From: Tubulanus polymorphus | Taxonomy: Eukaryota > Nemertea > Palaeonemertea > Tubulaniformes > Tubulanidae | Direction: 5' to 3' | DNA length: 64,000 nt | Assembly (NCBI RefSeq): GCF_964204645.1 | Contig: NC_134030.1 | Location: 10,414,278 to 10,478,277, forward strand | Part shown: piece after piece, positions 50,502 to 63,464 of the stretch | Numbering within the stretch: position 1 is the stretch's first letter | Layout: every line of letters begins with the position of its first letter | Notes under the pieces: generated by a model | The model's database searches: none | Told to the model about the DNA's origin: nothing | The model's input: only the letters and a program-made list of their open reading frames with translations | Program-made: the position numbers and the translations under genes

Positions 50502-50781
50502 ACACGCGAACCTTTCTAACTCCAGCTGGCACGGGTATCGTTTATTATCAAGAAATTTGTGATGTTTCAATGATTTTGTTTTAGCGTGTTATTCATTAAA
50601 CTTTGCCGAATTTTATCCGAATGTAAAAAAAAGGAAAATGTCTTATATGCTCCGATATTAATGTGTACTTACTCATTCAGATGATTGAAAGTCCAATGTA
50701 TATTTTGCGACGGTCATCGTACATTTCATCTAGAAAACATTTTGTAAATATGTAACCTACATGTATATTCTTTCTACATAT

Positions 50782-50797
50782 TGTATTATTATTATTA

Positions 50798-50840
<43 letters not shown>

Positions 50841-50841
50841 C
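50782..50841. repeat. (ATT)n microsatellite
   Basis: About 20 ATT units with one ATC interruption. Confidence 0.95.
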
Positions 50842-52115
50842 GATATTATTATTGATATACAAGCAATAAATGAATATAAGCCACCCTTAAAATAATCAAT
50901 TTGTGTTGGTCGGTCTTTTCGTGCGTTTGACGGTAAGCGTATTAATTTTATCATCGGACGCGATCTCGGGAATTCTTTAAGTGGCGTTTTACCCATCAAG
51001 ACAGTTAGAGTCGGATTCCACGTGTTCCAGAAAAAGTCCAGGTGTGCCAGTTGCACAGTCGTGACTTAAGTCCAAAAGTGGTCTTAAATCTTAAGACCGG
51101 TCTTAAGTTGTTAGATTGGCTTTAGAACTAAGTTGGTCTTAAGTCTAAGCCATGACTGTGCAACCAGTCCCCAGCTAGTACTGGTGAGAGCGGATTACCC
51201 ATCGGCATACCAGAGATCATTTCGTCAGCAAAAATGGTAAAATAAAAAAAAAATTCTTTTTAGTCTGTGTTTTCATCACAATTTTTCCGAAAATAAAAAA
51301 TTGTGATAAGTCTATCTTGTTTTCAATCTTACGACTTGCAAATAATTAGGTTCATCTGAATGGTTAGGTTCTTGCGGAGTCCTTACGAAGTTTTGCATGG
51401 AAAATGCTCAAATAATAATAAAAAAGTGTTTCCTGTTCCCTTCCTTTTTAAAACGCTTATCACAGAAAAAGAATTATGTTTATTTTGCTTTTTCCCTTCG
51501 CTCTCCTTTCATTTCTTGAAAAAAAATCCATACTCCAAGAAATCTAAAGGGGCCTTATCAATGAGAAAATATCAAATCTGCTGCGGACAAACCCGAAGGC
51601 CCGTTTATAATTCCACAGTGAAAGGATCAAATAAGCTTAATCCCACTCTCAAATTCAAGTTGTTAAAAAGACCGGTTTCCGGATGCTGTGGTTTTATAAT
51701 GCCACGCAGTTAACGCGACGATGCGTATGCACCGCCCCTTTATAACACCTTGATGAAAATCTGCACGGTAGAGAATATGTTTGGCCTTGATGCCGGGATG
51801 TGAATTGCCGTTCCTATCATTAAACTGCCATTAAAGCGCGTATAATTTGATTAGATTGAGATCGCATGCTTTCCGAATCGAGAATGTTTCATTACACATA
51901 GCGACCGGATATACATCATACTGTACAGTACATTGGCTGTCGTTTCCATTTCAATGAATCAAAATCCTACTATTAAAAAGAAAATGACCTAATAATGTAA
52001 TAATGATCTTAACCCCTTAGTTTTTCCGAATGTCGAAGGCAGCCGACAAAATAAACCCCCCTCCCATGATTGTTCAGGCTTCATGGAAGAACGACCTTGA
52101 ACCTATATACAAGCA

Positions 52116-52460
52116 TCTCTGATTCTACATGTTCTAAGAACAAATTAGCAAGAAAATTCTCAACATTTTGTTAATTTAATGTTCATGAAGATGACTTTTA
52201 GGTTATAGTCGAAACGTCGAATCAATAATAACATCGGACTTCACCTTTCGTTTTATCAGTGTGGGATACTCTACTTTATATACATTTATCTCTGATTCTA
52301 CATGTTTTGAGAACAAATTAGCAAGAAATATCTCAACATTTTGTTAATTTAATATTCCTGAAGATGACTTTTAGGTTATAGTCGAAACGTCGAATGAATA
52401 AAAACATCAGCTATATAGGATATTTTTCGGACTTCCTTTCCGGACCTTTCGTTTTATCAG
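52116..52460 (+). repeat. Tandem duplication (about 172 bp) of a MITE half
   Basis: TCTCTGATTCTACATGTT at 52116 recurs near 52289, each copy followed by AACATTTTGTTAATTTAAT, GGTTATAGTCGAAACGTCGA and CGTTTTATCAGTGTGGGATA. It belongs to the GTCGAAACGTCGAAT family. Confidence 0.75.
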
Positions 52461-54682
52461 TGTGGGATACTCTACTTAATATACTTTTTATTTATATCTC
52501 TACTTCGATTTCCGTTTTCAAAATCAAACCCTCCTGTTTCGCTCTCGGCAGGTACACGACGATTAAACATAAAACGAAATCAATCAATCAAATCAAAAAG
52601 GGAGAAACGAAGAAATTTTATTCAGTTGCTCGCCTCATTATTCATTTGATCTATATCAGATTTCCACAGGAAACCCTAGCACCCACCGACTTCTAATAAA
52701 TCAGTAATTGTACCATATATGAATAGATTTCTAGAATACTTTTATGATGATATGAAATGGTTTATATTCACGTGAAATTTTTATATAATTAATGAATGAA
52801 TAAAAATACATTGGAAATGTGATAATATTAAATGTTCAAATTAATTTATCCGCCAATAAAGTATAATGAAAAATAGGGTCTCTTTAGAATGTACGTACTT
52901 AGTGGACGAGAGATATCCAACATTACGCCAAACAGTGATAATATTAGATTCCAGTTACCCAATATCATCCCACTCCAAGATTCACACGATTTTATATAAT
53001 CGAATCTTCGTCGCTAAAATCTAGCGACTATCTCAGCATTTTGCAATTGAAGGCAGATCAACAATTGATGCGGGAGGGGTCTTTCAAAATGTACGCACGG
53101 GGGTCAATAAAATATGTACAAGGTGGTACAAGTGGAGGGAGGGTCTAAAAAACGGCAAAATTGACCGTTACAACCAAAACGTCGAAAGGTTTTAACGTGC
53201 ATTAATACAACAAATTTACGATGACAAATGGATTTACACATCTTAGAAATAAGAGGTACATTTTTCGGACTACGTATTGACTACGTATTGAAAATTGTTA
53301 TTTCCTCGTCCATTAGTTTTTTTGGTGTTTGCAGTCAAACTCAGTTGTCATCTTAGCCGTTATCAATACATTGCTGACTATCCAAATGATGACTTAATTC
53401 ATACGTTTAGTATGTAACCCTGAAAATTCTTCGATTGGAAAAATAGATTGATTGTGATGATTTCTGTGCATTGCATCGACCTATCCAATAACGACAATAA
53501 CCGACTTCGACTGTTAATTCAAAACAAAACACGGTGCCCGTTTGGAAATTCCGGATGTTGTTTATGCTGCACATTTGAAACAATATCCCCGCCGAACTTC
53601 CACGAATGAAGACTTTCCGATGGTAGAAATGAAAATCGGTAGAAATGAAAATGGATATGACGTATATCATGCGATTTTTATACGCTATTTGGATTCTAAT
53701 GATAGGTGTTAATGTGCAATATGCCTTTTAACTCGCACAGATCTATAGCGTCGACTCTTGAACGACGCGCTGCTACACGCGTAGAGCTATTTTATTAAAA
53801 ATTTGACACTTTAACGACGACCTGAATTGTTTCCTGACATCTTAGCGACGATTCATCGATCAAAAGCCAATAAGAGCCGCCACATTGGTATCGATACACA
53901 GCGGCAAGTCGACCAGAAGTCATCAATTCATAGTTTCACTGCAAAATTCTAACCACGCGAATTTTTCTACCAGTTTTAATCAGTTTAATCAGAACTTTTC
54001 AGATCCTTTTACTGATCATTTTGGCTATTATAATAAATATAAATATATCATAATGATGCATTTCCGAGGGCATAAGTGGCGCACCCCCTTTTTCAATTTT
54101 CTACCGAAGACGTTTTTAGAGAAAATGTTGAAATTGTGAACATTACTTATTTCAACCAGGAAAGTGCTCAGAATGCATCCAATTTTTCAAAACATTCTGG
54201 AGGAGCAGACCCCGCCTCATTATGTAAGTAGTGACCTAAGTAGGTAGTGCGCGGCCCCTTTTCCGAAAAGCTAGATCCGCCCCTGTTAAAACGAAATCTC
54301 CCTTGCTTAAGTGTATAATGACATTTTACTTAGAAGAGATATTAAGCAAAATATGTCAGTCGTAGTAATTCAAACAACAAAATAGAAATCCGGTCGATTT
54401 TGAACACAGTTTGTGCCTTTTACAACAGCTGTGCAGAGGGAGGTTTGTACTAAAGCATTTCTGCATGAAAAGGTTTCAATGTTTACATAAGGGTTTCCCC
54501 AAATCCAACTGACGAAAACGAAAGTGGCTTTATACGATAAAAAACGAAGAATTAATTTCGTATGCACTATGGACGCGAAAGGTGAATGAAATATTGCTCA
54601 ATGAATTGATACGCGCGTGTCTATCTAATTCTTTCCATTCTTTCGTTAGTCTCTCGGACAAGAGACGTACAGAGGCAGAGGT

Positions 54683-54690
54683 TATATAAA
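54683..54690 (+). promoter_or_regulatory. TATA box of the apple-domain gene
   Basis: TATATAAA followed by GGCAGC, 44 bp before the ATG at 54734. This puts initiation near 54714 and leaves a 5' UTR of about 20 nt. Confidence 0.7.
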
Positions 54691-54733
54691 GGCAGCAGGA
54701 ACATATCGAACATCATAAAATAACAAATAAAAG

Positions 54734-57341
54734 ATGGTACTAATAGTCGGCTTCATTATAACAGGTACGTGGGACGCTAGAAATTATCTTGGTAGAATTC
54801 GCTCGAGAATGAGGTAATCTAATGATGATCTCGGTCAACGTATGGCCACCGCTGGTTCGTTAGGATATCTCTGCACATAATTTACAAATGACCCGCGCGT
54901 TCATACATCGGACATCGTTTACGGTCGTTTCTATTGGTTAGTAGTGACCTGTACAGATATTGCAGTGGCGTCACTTAATTCGATGGTTTGATACCACAGG
55001 TAGCGTTCAAAACGTACGTGCCTCTGCAAGGGGGTGGGGAGGGTAGATTTTGGTAAAAACGCAGTGCAGGGGGTAGTTACGTGCCTATGGGGTATAGATC
55101 GATCTGTATGTTTATGATTGATGAACTAAACTCAAAAGAAATGCGTATTTGTGTTATTCAAAAAATCAAAAAGTCAATAAAGATAAAATATTTTGCTTTA
55201 TTCTATATTGGGATCATTGTTTCATAACACATACCGGTATGCATTAAGTAAATATGAAGGGCGCTCCTGTACAGCCTTATGGCTCTAGGTGTGTCCTTCA
55301 CATCCAATGTATATTAGATCTAAATGTAAATCTGATGTTATCTGAAGTGAAATAAATTCTTCCATCTATTGTATTTTGTACCAACAGTTCATAACTTACT
55401 TGACGGGGTGGGATATTCGCATACCTATAAGAGGGGGTCAGGATTTCGATACAAAGGTGGTACATGGTTGACAGGTGGTTCAGAAAATCGGGAAATTTTG
55501 AAGTACGTACGTGCTTTTTTGAACGCTCTTACATTGGACTTCATTGACGACCAATATGAACACTGTGACGTCACAAGTTCAAATTGGATATATAGCCCAT
55601 CGTCGCAGAAATCCCCCAATTAAGCTGGAGCCTGTTTTCCATGTATAGATACCAATTCATTCCGAATAAGTTTTTCACCATTTTCTTACCATTTTCTTTT
55701 TAGTGGCATGTATTGAAGCGTCACATTGCCAGAAATGTCAATGGGAAGTCGTATCGAAGGGATATTTGACAGGTTTGAATGATGCATATTATGGCACCTC
55801 TTTGAATATGCCGCGGGAGCAATGCGAGCGGGTCTGCGTGCTGCAGACGAAGTAAGAATATCAATGAGATTTTGATTTCAGTCCAACAGTATCAATCTTA
55901 TCGTTAATGGTTTCGAAAAAATTATATATGGCGTGCCTTCCGGGGTAGCCACTGAACCGTGCGAAAGAATTTCAAACAGCTTACAGTCGATCACATCAAG
56001 TATTTTTGATCACATGTATATAGGCCTACCTTTGATTAAGTTTGGAGTCGAATCAGCTGTGGATCACAATATCCGTGATAAAACAATTAGTAAAATCCAA
56101 CAATATGAACTAAAATATTGATCTAAAAAGCTATTTGATATATATGAAATATTTCGGGTGGTTGCTATCACCCTTCTTCACGCTAATATGACTTGGAGTC
56201 ATCTAGCCAATCCAAGCAAGGGGTATCGGCTTTGGCACATTTTTAGTGGCGATCAGTTTAGCAATGAAGAAGAAAATAAGGATTATAGTTTGTTTTTGTT
56301 TACAATGGGTACAGCCACGTTTTTAGGAGTTGCGCTTTGCACTAGTTACTTAGACTTAGGAATAGTTAAGACATATTTGAGTGTCTAATACCGAATTCAC
56401 GTAAGGGCCTATACTGCTGACTAACAATTCTCGATGAAAAACCTCGGCCAGACATTACAATCCTTTCTAGTCCTGGCTTGTGTGATAGAATTTGTATTTC
56501 TTTACTGGTAGCTTTGAATGCAATTTCTTAACTGGTAAATCGTATATATCATTTTCAATCAGATTTGCCTGTCGATCGATGGATTTTCTGACGACGGTGC
56601 CGCACGCTTGTTACCTGAGCTCCCATAACCGTCACACAGCACCGACTAAGTATATCACTGACAAGCCCACGGATTGGGTATACGTCGAGAGACAGTGTCC
56701 AGGTCAGTATAATCTAAATCTGAAATTAAGCCCTTCGCTTATATTCACGTATCAGACTTTTACAGGAATGTAGGACATCCGGTCCTTTTCCTATACGTAA
56801 AATTTATATTTATACGTATTTTGTACTGCGTTAAATAATTTCAATAAACTAAACTATGATATAGGTTAGGAGTACCGTTAAGCAATACCTGTCTCGAGGT
56901 GGTACGTAGATAGATCAAAGCATTCCCAGTGGGCGTAGAATCTGTTCATGATATTTGTGGGATCTTGCTTTGGAAATTAACGAAAGCGCATGTAAAATAA
57001 CTCAAAATTAATAATAATATTATCATTCATATAACGTATATTTATCATTCTCATATAACGCAGGTGACTTGCGATCGTCATTTTACGATTTGGAACAGGG
57101 CAAAAATTTCGAGCAGTCCACTCGCCTTCTGAACACTGCAACGGTAGCGACCCCTAGCGAATGCGCAGTGCTATGCCTGGGTGAGCAGTACTGCCGTTCG
57201 TTCGACGTCAAACCAGCGGAAGTGGAACAGTTGTGTCACTTGTACGGGGATTACGCGACGAGTTTGTCGAATCTGCGCTCGACTATCGGCGGTTTTTACG
57301 GAAGCATGGACAAACGGTTGGAGGATTTCAATCGACCTTGA
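54734..57341 (+). CDS. Secreted protein with two PAN/apple domains, complete
   Basis: Exons 54734-54764, 55704-55851, 56563-56702, 57064-57341; all GT-AG, phases close, 198 aa. Residues 1-16 (MVLIVGFIITVACIEA) form a signal peptide split by intron 1, and no membrane segment follows, so it is predicted secreted. Domain 1 (about 22-105) has the six-cysteine apple pattern C22, C51, C55, C63, C76, C105, with REQCERVC, FACRSMDF and ACYLSS. Domain 2 (about 108-185) keeps only four cysteines (C140, C144, C150, C164) with SECAVLC, CRSFDV and LCHLYG, a reduced PAN form. PAN/apple domains bind proteins or glycans (family knowledge), and the actual ligand cannot be inferred. A compact TATA promoter suggests tissue-restricted or inducible expression, such as mucus, immune or matrix secretion; that is inference. 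Confidence 0.88.
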
Positions 57342-59830
57342 CATGTTTACATCATGGATATACTTCGAAAAAATGCTAGCTATCGCCCGAGAACACGCAC
57401 TATACGATATAACCCTAAAAATGAGTCCCACAACGCTTATATTGAGTTAACACCATTTATCTGTCCGGTTTAAATGGATATTTACTTTGAAGATCCTCAA
57501 CTACACGTTTTTTCAAGTACTTTTGGTTTGGCGTTAAAACATGCAATCGAGAAAAATAATCATACTCTCGTCGAGAATAATTTCGACGTCGCATAAAGGC
57601 TTCATAAAACTTCAACGGACTAAATAGCAGCAATTCCAGCTGGCTCTCCTCGATCGGATCGAGGAGGGGGATGTAAATGAATGATTACACCTTTCGGCGA
57701 TTTAGCGAGTTACAAAGACTAACAAATGGAAAAAACTACCGTCGTAAAGAGCTTTTAACTGTGAAGGACTGATGTTAACATAAATCTTAACAAAAACTGC
57801 TATTGTGCCCGATTGTGTCCAACATGGGACGCGCGGATAATGGAAATGACTTGAACGGGCCGGCACCCTGCCATCTAGCAAATTATTTCCGTGTGTGAAA
57901 TCCGATAGCTTTTGTCGGCCGACGTTTTGTGTTTAACAATGTCAAAACATCGCCGAGTGAGCTGATCATTAGGGGGTAGGAAACCCCGCGGTTAGCGAGA
58001 ATGGTAAAAAAGGGTGCACAGCCATCGAAGGGAAAACGTTCTTTAATGTAAGGCCAATCATCGTGGAAATGGTTGGTTGGGTTTGACAGCACGCAATCTG
58101 CCGACGGATCCCACTCGATTTTTTTCGACTTTGTCGTATCTTTAAATCTGATGAAACCTCTGGTATACTTTCGTCGAACGATTTCACTTTCATCGACAAA
58201 TCTATCGGTGGTTTTTAATCTTCAATTCGTATCTGACAAAAGTCACAAACGGACGGAGCTTTCGATTCGAATTATCGTCGACCCAATTATGGACTCCAGA
58301 CGCCAGGAATAAAAAGCACAAGAAAAACCCTCAATTATGAATATATGTTTGGTTTTATTTTATGTAGCAAAGCCGATGGTATAATAGAGAACACTTAAAA
58401 ATCATTCAAATAAAAATTATGATATGTCGATGACACATAACGCTTAAATCATTGAAGTAAAAATCATGATATATAATGGGACAATATTATCTTCTTTTGG
58501 AATATTTAAAAACTCGTTTGCATACGTGTTTCTATTGCAAAATATTTCTCGCATTTTCAAGATGGAATTTTTGCGACCTTCGCTGTCTGGAATCTTTGAC
58601 GTGTAGTCTTAGTCTTCAATAGTCTTCTTGTACATATGAAATACCGGAAAGCGATACACACTAACAAAACGAAATGAAGATGAAGTCCGAAAAATTTCCT
58701 TCAAGCTAATGATTTATTGATTCAGCGTTTCGACTATAACCTAATAGTCATCTTCAGGAAAACTGACACGTGTATATATATATATCTCATATTTTATATC
58801 ACTCACTATTTCCGAAGGTCACTATTAGGATAGAGTCGGAACATTGAATCAATAAATCATTAGCTTGAAGGAAATTTTCGGACTTCATCTTCATTTCGTT
58901 TTGTTAGTTCGGGATTCTCTATTATCGTTACATCACGGAATAGTGTTTCACCAATGGATACCGAAATGCAATACTATAATCGTTTAAAAAAATGTCTGCA
59001 GGTAATATCGACACGATATTCGGGTCGGGCGCGGATATCGACGCAACTCGCCGAGATGGCGTCGCCGCAACATCCCCTCTGATATATTATTCAGTCTGTC
59101 CTTTATACCTGTCGGGATCCTGAAAAAGCTCGGATGGCGCGTATGTTATTACACGCTGCGACATTGAAATGAAACGCGACGAAACCCCGCAACGTTTCAC
59201 CGAATATTGCCAGCTAATTCTATTGATGAAACGGCGTCTCAGCGAGCTTTACTTCACCGACTGCCATGTTTGCTGGCTAATCTCCTGTGCCTTTGCGTGG
59301 ACTCCAGTCGGCAAATTAGCAACATTTGCGGCTAATAGTCCAACATTATCCAAATACGCCCGCGGTTTTTAGGCGCGTTTAGCCGGTGCATGGCTAAGAT
59401 GCAAAATAGTCAAAGAGACGAATAAACGACGGAAAGACGCTTCCTGTCTGCTAGCCCGATTTCGAGAAAATACACGAATGACTCGGCGAATTCATTATCG
59501 CGCAACACGCTTCATTTATTCACACAAATATATAATATAATATCAACATAATATACACTAATAAATTCACATACGTAAAGTAATCTTAAATGTACAAGTA
59601 TGTGCAAGTCGAAAGTTAGAATCAGTCTATGATTTTTACAAGATTCATCCTTATACGCACGGGTAAAATAGTCATTTTTGTTGATTTTGAAAAAAATGTA
59701 ACCAAACGAAACAAACAACATTTTAGAAACAGTATCAGGTTCATCGTCACTCGAATTCGTCGCGCTTTTCTGCTTAGATATCGTTCATTCGATCAGAAAA
59801 AGTTCTTAAAAGGCTGATAATGGCGATTCA
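57342..59830. other. Intergenic region between the apple-domain gene and the Olig-like gene
   Basis: No gene supported. 58660-58910 is a foldback MITE. About 57480-57720 (with E-box CAGCTG at 57638) and 59030-59460 look unique, with balanced base composition, and could be enhancers of the bHLH gene. TTTATT at 59515-59520 (AATAAA on the minus strand) is a good candidate polyadenylation signal for the bHLH gene, about 310 bp past its stop. Confidence 0.5.
58660..58910. mobile_element. Foldback MITE, most complete GTCGAAACGTCGAAT-family copy
   Basis: ACTAACAAAACGAAATGAAG at the left is mirrored by TTCATTTCGTTTTGTTAG at the right, and pairing runs inward for roughly 90 bp through GATGAAGTCCGAAAAATTTC and GCTAATGATTTATTGATTC with few mismatches. 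Confidence 0.85.
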
Positions 59831-60466
59831 CTACAAACACGACTGCGCCGCGCAAACTGCGCACGGATACAGCGGACACGTATGTTGCAGCGGCGGCGAT
59901 CGCGCGTCGATCTGGCCGTGCTGGATGATGGGCGAGAGTTGCGACGGTTGCTGATGATGGCTGGCCGTCGTCAAAGCGGGCATCGACGGAACTGCCAGCG
60001 ACGGGGGCACGTCGAGCACGATTTCGCCGTGGTGCCGCGAGACCCGACTAGTCGACATAGTACCGGTTCCGATAACGCCGACGTTGGCGGCGAAATACGC
60101 CGGACAAACGTCTCGCACTACCTTTTTCATCTCGTCCAACGAGTGCGCTAGCATGAGAATGTAATTTTTCGCCAGTAGAAGAGTGGCGATTTTCGACAGT
60201 TTTCGCACCGAAGGCCCGTGAGCGTACGGCATGACTTCGCGTAGCTCGTCTAAAGCCGAGTTCAGATCGTGCATCCGTCTGCGCTCTCGACTGTTTATTT
60301 TCAATCGCAGCCGCTGCAATTCGTCCTCGCTCAAGCACTTCCCGGAGATGTCGGTCGATTTTCTAAAAGTTCGATCGGAACTGTCCTTACCGTCGTCCGA
60401 TGTCGTCTGCTGACCAGTCGGCGACGAATCCTCGCCGCTATCGAAATCATCTTTGATGTTAGACAT
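59831..60466 (-). CDS. Olig: Olig-family bHLH transcription factor, complete coding exon
   Basis: 211 aa in one exon. The first in-frame ATG is at 60466 ([13 protein letters not shown]); the frame stays open a little upstream but without an ATG. The N-terminus (1-48) is Ser/Asp-rich. The bHLH spans about 52-112: basic region [17 protein letters not shown], loop with PYAHGPS, helix 2 [38 protein letters not shown] and NYILML match Olig proteins better than the related Beta3/bHLHe22 group, which has NARER and HSPS. The C-terminus is Pro/His/Gln-rich and ends in a Cys motif CPLYPCAVC, like the conserved CPC-MC tail of vertebrate Oligs. The role is likely neural patterning and differentiation, by family. 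A donor-like CAG/GTAAAA at 60725-60724 on the minus strand hints at a 5' UTR exon upstream. Confidence 0.93.
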   Translation of the reverse strand: MSNIKDDFDSGEDSSPTGQQTTSDDGKDSSDRTFRKSTDISGKCLSEDELQRLRLKINSRERRRMHDLNSALDELREVMPYAHGPSVRKLSKIATLLLAKNYILMLAHSLDEMKKVVRDVCPAYFAANVGVIGTGTMSTSRVSRHHGEIVLDVPPSLAVPSMPALTTASHHQQPSQLSPIIQHGQIDARSPPLQHTCPLYPCAVCAAQSCL

Positions 60467-63464
60467 TTTTCGGAAGAATGCGCCGCAGTAAAAATAACTA
60501 TCCAAATCAGGTTTTTGTTATATTCCGGTGGCTTACGAAATAGTTAATATCCTAAGATATCCAGTTGCAATTAAGCGCACAGTTGAAAAACTATTACGCG
60601 ATGTTTTTTTGTGAAACCAGTTTCGTACGCTCAGAATACGTATCTTTCGAATATGAATCGAATATCTCTCCTTCGTAAGAAGATTCTTAAAGATCACGAA
60701 ATCAGTTAGTCATCGCGTTTTTACCTGTTTATCTAGTACACGGTTGGAGACGGATCCCGCTCAGCTTGAAGGCGTGTCGTCCCAACAGCGTCCGTTTGGA
60801 TAATGTCGACAACAACTCGGTTGTACGTCGTTGGAAGGGGCGTTACGGAGTCGTCGTATGGCCTCTTTTTACCCTTGCGAAACACTACGAAGTCATCGAT
60901 TTTATCAAGAGATCGCCGCCGGCTATGACCCGTTCGTATAGTGAACTCGACGCGAATGCCTTTCTGTTCTCTGTTCACGGTCGGGCCTTTTTTCTCATCT
61001 GCTCAAAATCTGTGCCTTTTGTCGTCGCGCGATAATGTCATCATCGAACATCGTGGAGCTCTTTTGTCCGTCAGGGCATCGTATTTATTTAGGCAATAAA
61101 TCACAGTATTTTAACGGTCATAGATTGTATCTTAATATGAACACTCGATTTAATGGTCTAATCATTTTTTGTCTGTTGCATTTGGTGGACTGCTCATAAT
61201 ACGGTCCAAAATCATTATACTTTTCACTCAAGCAAATGATACAGTCAAAGTTCTTCATAAAACCATCCTTTTTTATCCCACAAATTTGCTCAATCTCACC
61301 CGAAATCAATTGAAATGCCATCATTCATAACGCTAAATTCGATGTTACGCCATATTTCGCATCGGTATCAACGATGGCGTTATAAAGGACTTTATATGAT
61401 CCCAAAATAAGTGCTGTTCTGGATTCAATCAATTTGGCTGGTCAGAATCGTCCGACCAGATTTAGTTCAATACGCTGAGTATACAATGACTCTGTAGCGT
61501 GTCCGATTTAAGAAACAGGGATTTTTGCAAATATATTTTAGTGAAATAGACCGGCTGGAGTGGTTTATCGAGCAAGAAAGAGTTTATACCATCGTTCCTT
61601 ACGCTGGGCAAAAAGCGCTAACAATCTTGCTAGCTTCACCACAAGATATGCTGCATTGATTTGATATTCTAATCATTTCTAATCATCATCGCATTTCAGG
61701 ATTATATCTTGGCAGCTGAATTCTAGGGTTGGAGGTCTGGGGTCTCGAAAGCTCACCCCCGCTCATCGACGAAGGTCTGCCCTCAAGAAGATAATAGCAT
61801 CGATTTTTTCATTCATTGTTAGTACATTTTCATTCCATTTCGTTCAAAATATGCACATGCTTTCAAATTTACTTGATCCAAGGCCAAATTGCAGGAAAAG
61901 GAAGCAAGATCTTCACCCAAATATGCTAGAAATTGTGAAATCGCTCCGGATATTTTCTGCGGGAGCGCTCCGAGGATCTCCGACTTTGGCGTGAGTTTCA
62001 CTTATAGCCTATCTTCGCGAAAAGACATTGAAAAAGAAAAAATACACAGTAATAATGTACATTCATTTCAATTTATTTCAACTTGTTGTTCATGATATAG
62101 TATAACAGCTGATAACAGTATATATACTATACCATATACGTCTTCAGAAGTGCTGATCCATGGGAGAAATAATCATTCAAATCTAATTAATTCATTATGA
62201 ATGAAGGATAACGAACAAAATAATCGATTCGAGTAAATAACATATTAACGTTTAATAATCATATTCTGATTAATATTATATAAGTTTGAAGCTAAAACTT
62301 TAAATAACAATTAACATCATCTTCATCTTCATCTAACAAACTTCTTACCAGACGTGCGAATTAACAACTGTTTTGTTTAAAGTGTAAAGTTTAGAGGCTT
62401 ACGTAGAAGTCTATAAGATTGAAACATCGTACAAACAAGCCTTCGGGTATACCGAATCGTACAATTCGTTAAAAATACCTGCAAGTCCTGAAAACGAGGA
62501 CCGCAAATCGGCGAATTTGGTCGTCATAACATCGACTTGAAAGAAGAACATAGTATCCGTGTTTCGATACGTTTATATATACAAAACCCGCAATTGTTAG
62601 TCAAATGCTAGTTAAATTCAGAAGATGTATATACATATACACAGTGTAGATTTCGAAATGAGATATTCCAAATTTTGATTTTCTTTTTCTAATTTGATCA
62701 AGAATTTTCTAACTGTGGGTTTTTGTGGAGATGACTAATAACGTGTTAGCCTTGGCAAACCTCGGTTTTCGCCGTTAGTCGACTAGCGATCGCGGAACTA
62801 ATATCCGAACGCGCTATAGTTCGGTCGTAACGCATTTCCCCTGTAAATTTTTCTATTATATAATGTAATTTTGAAATGCAAAATAAATTCATTCATTCAT
62901 TTCAGTTTCGGCCATCTTGGAACTAGGTCCGAACTATATACAGCGGCCGTGCTCAATCCGGACTATAGTTCCGACTAACTGACATTCGGATTCACCTACG
63001 GTCAGGCGACATCTTGAGATGATTACTCGTATGTTTCACTTACAGTTCGACTATTGTCGACTAACTCGGGCAACCGAAGTTCGCCCTTGATGAAAGGTAC
63101 ACGATATCCTCGATACCGTATATCCATCGTTCGCGTAGGTTGAGCCCTATTGGCCGCGGGGTCGATTCGTCGCTTTTCAGTGTTTTATCGAGCATACGTA
63201 AAAATGCAAATGACCGACATCGCTGCTAATCGATATAAGCGACCGGGTTTGCTGCGCAAGTATTACCGATCGCTATAGGCGTATAGTTCTCATTATCATA
63301 AATATCGATGTACATTTGCACGAGACTGGCGGTCGCGATTTTCGACTCGGCATCTATACGATTTTCCGACCGAATAGGTTTTACTACAGGAGGGACAAGT
63401 TCATTGGTTGCTACTCTTAATTCAACTCTATACCGACGACGGTTGACGGGATGCATTGTTTTTT
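60467..63464. other. Intergenic region upstream of the Olig-like gene and downstream of the last partial gene
   Basis: 60467-61100 is non-repetitive and fairly CpG-containing, and probably carries the bHLH 5' UTR and promoter; TAAATAAATA on the minus strand at 61083-61092 is a weak TATA candidate. 61885-61990 repeats 33712-33835 (GAAGCAA...TTCACCC-AAATA-GCTAGAA). 62755-63095 is a MITE. The remaining 61100-62750 shows nothing I can name. Confidence 0.5.
62755..63095 (-). mobile_element. MITE, inverted copy of 21780-22020 with an extra internal segment
   Basis: Aligned in reverse to 21780-22020, it shares GGAACTAAT-TCCGAACGCGC, GGCCAT-TTGGAA-TAGGTCC and the exact 30 bp 62960-62989. It carries about 60 extra bases (62837-62905) absent from the other copy. 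The ends AACCTCGGTTTTCGCCGTTA and GGGCAACCGAAGTTCG are inverse. Confidence 0.8.

Noticed and set aside
50677-51056. Asn- or Ile-rich frames on the minus strand
   Set aside because: Translation of the (ATT)n microsatellite with random flanks.
51360-51713. 117-codon frame downstream of amphiphysin
   Set aside because: Phe/Lys-rich from poly-T and poly-A tracts, with no recognisable feature.
60467-60505. Thirteen extra residues upstream of the Olig-like ATG
   Set aside because: The open frame begins at TTG, not ATG; the first in-frame ATG is 60466.
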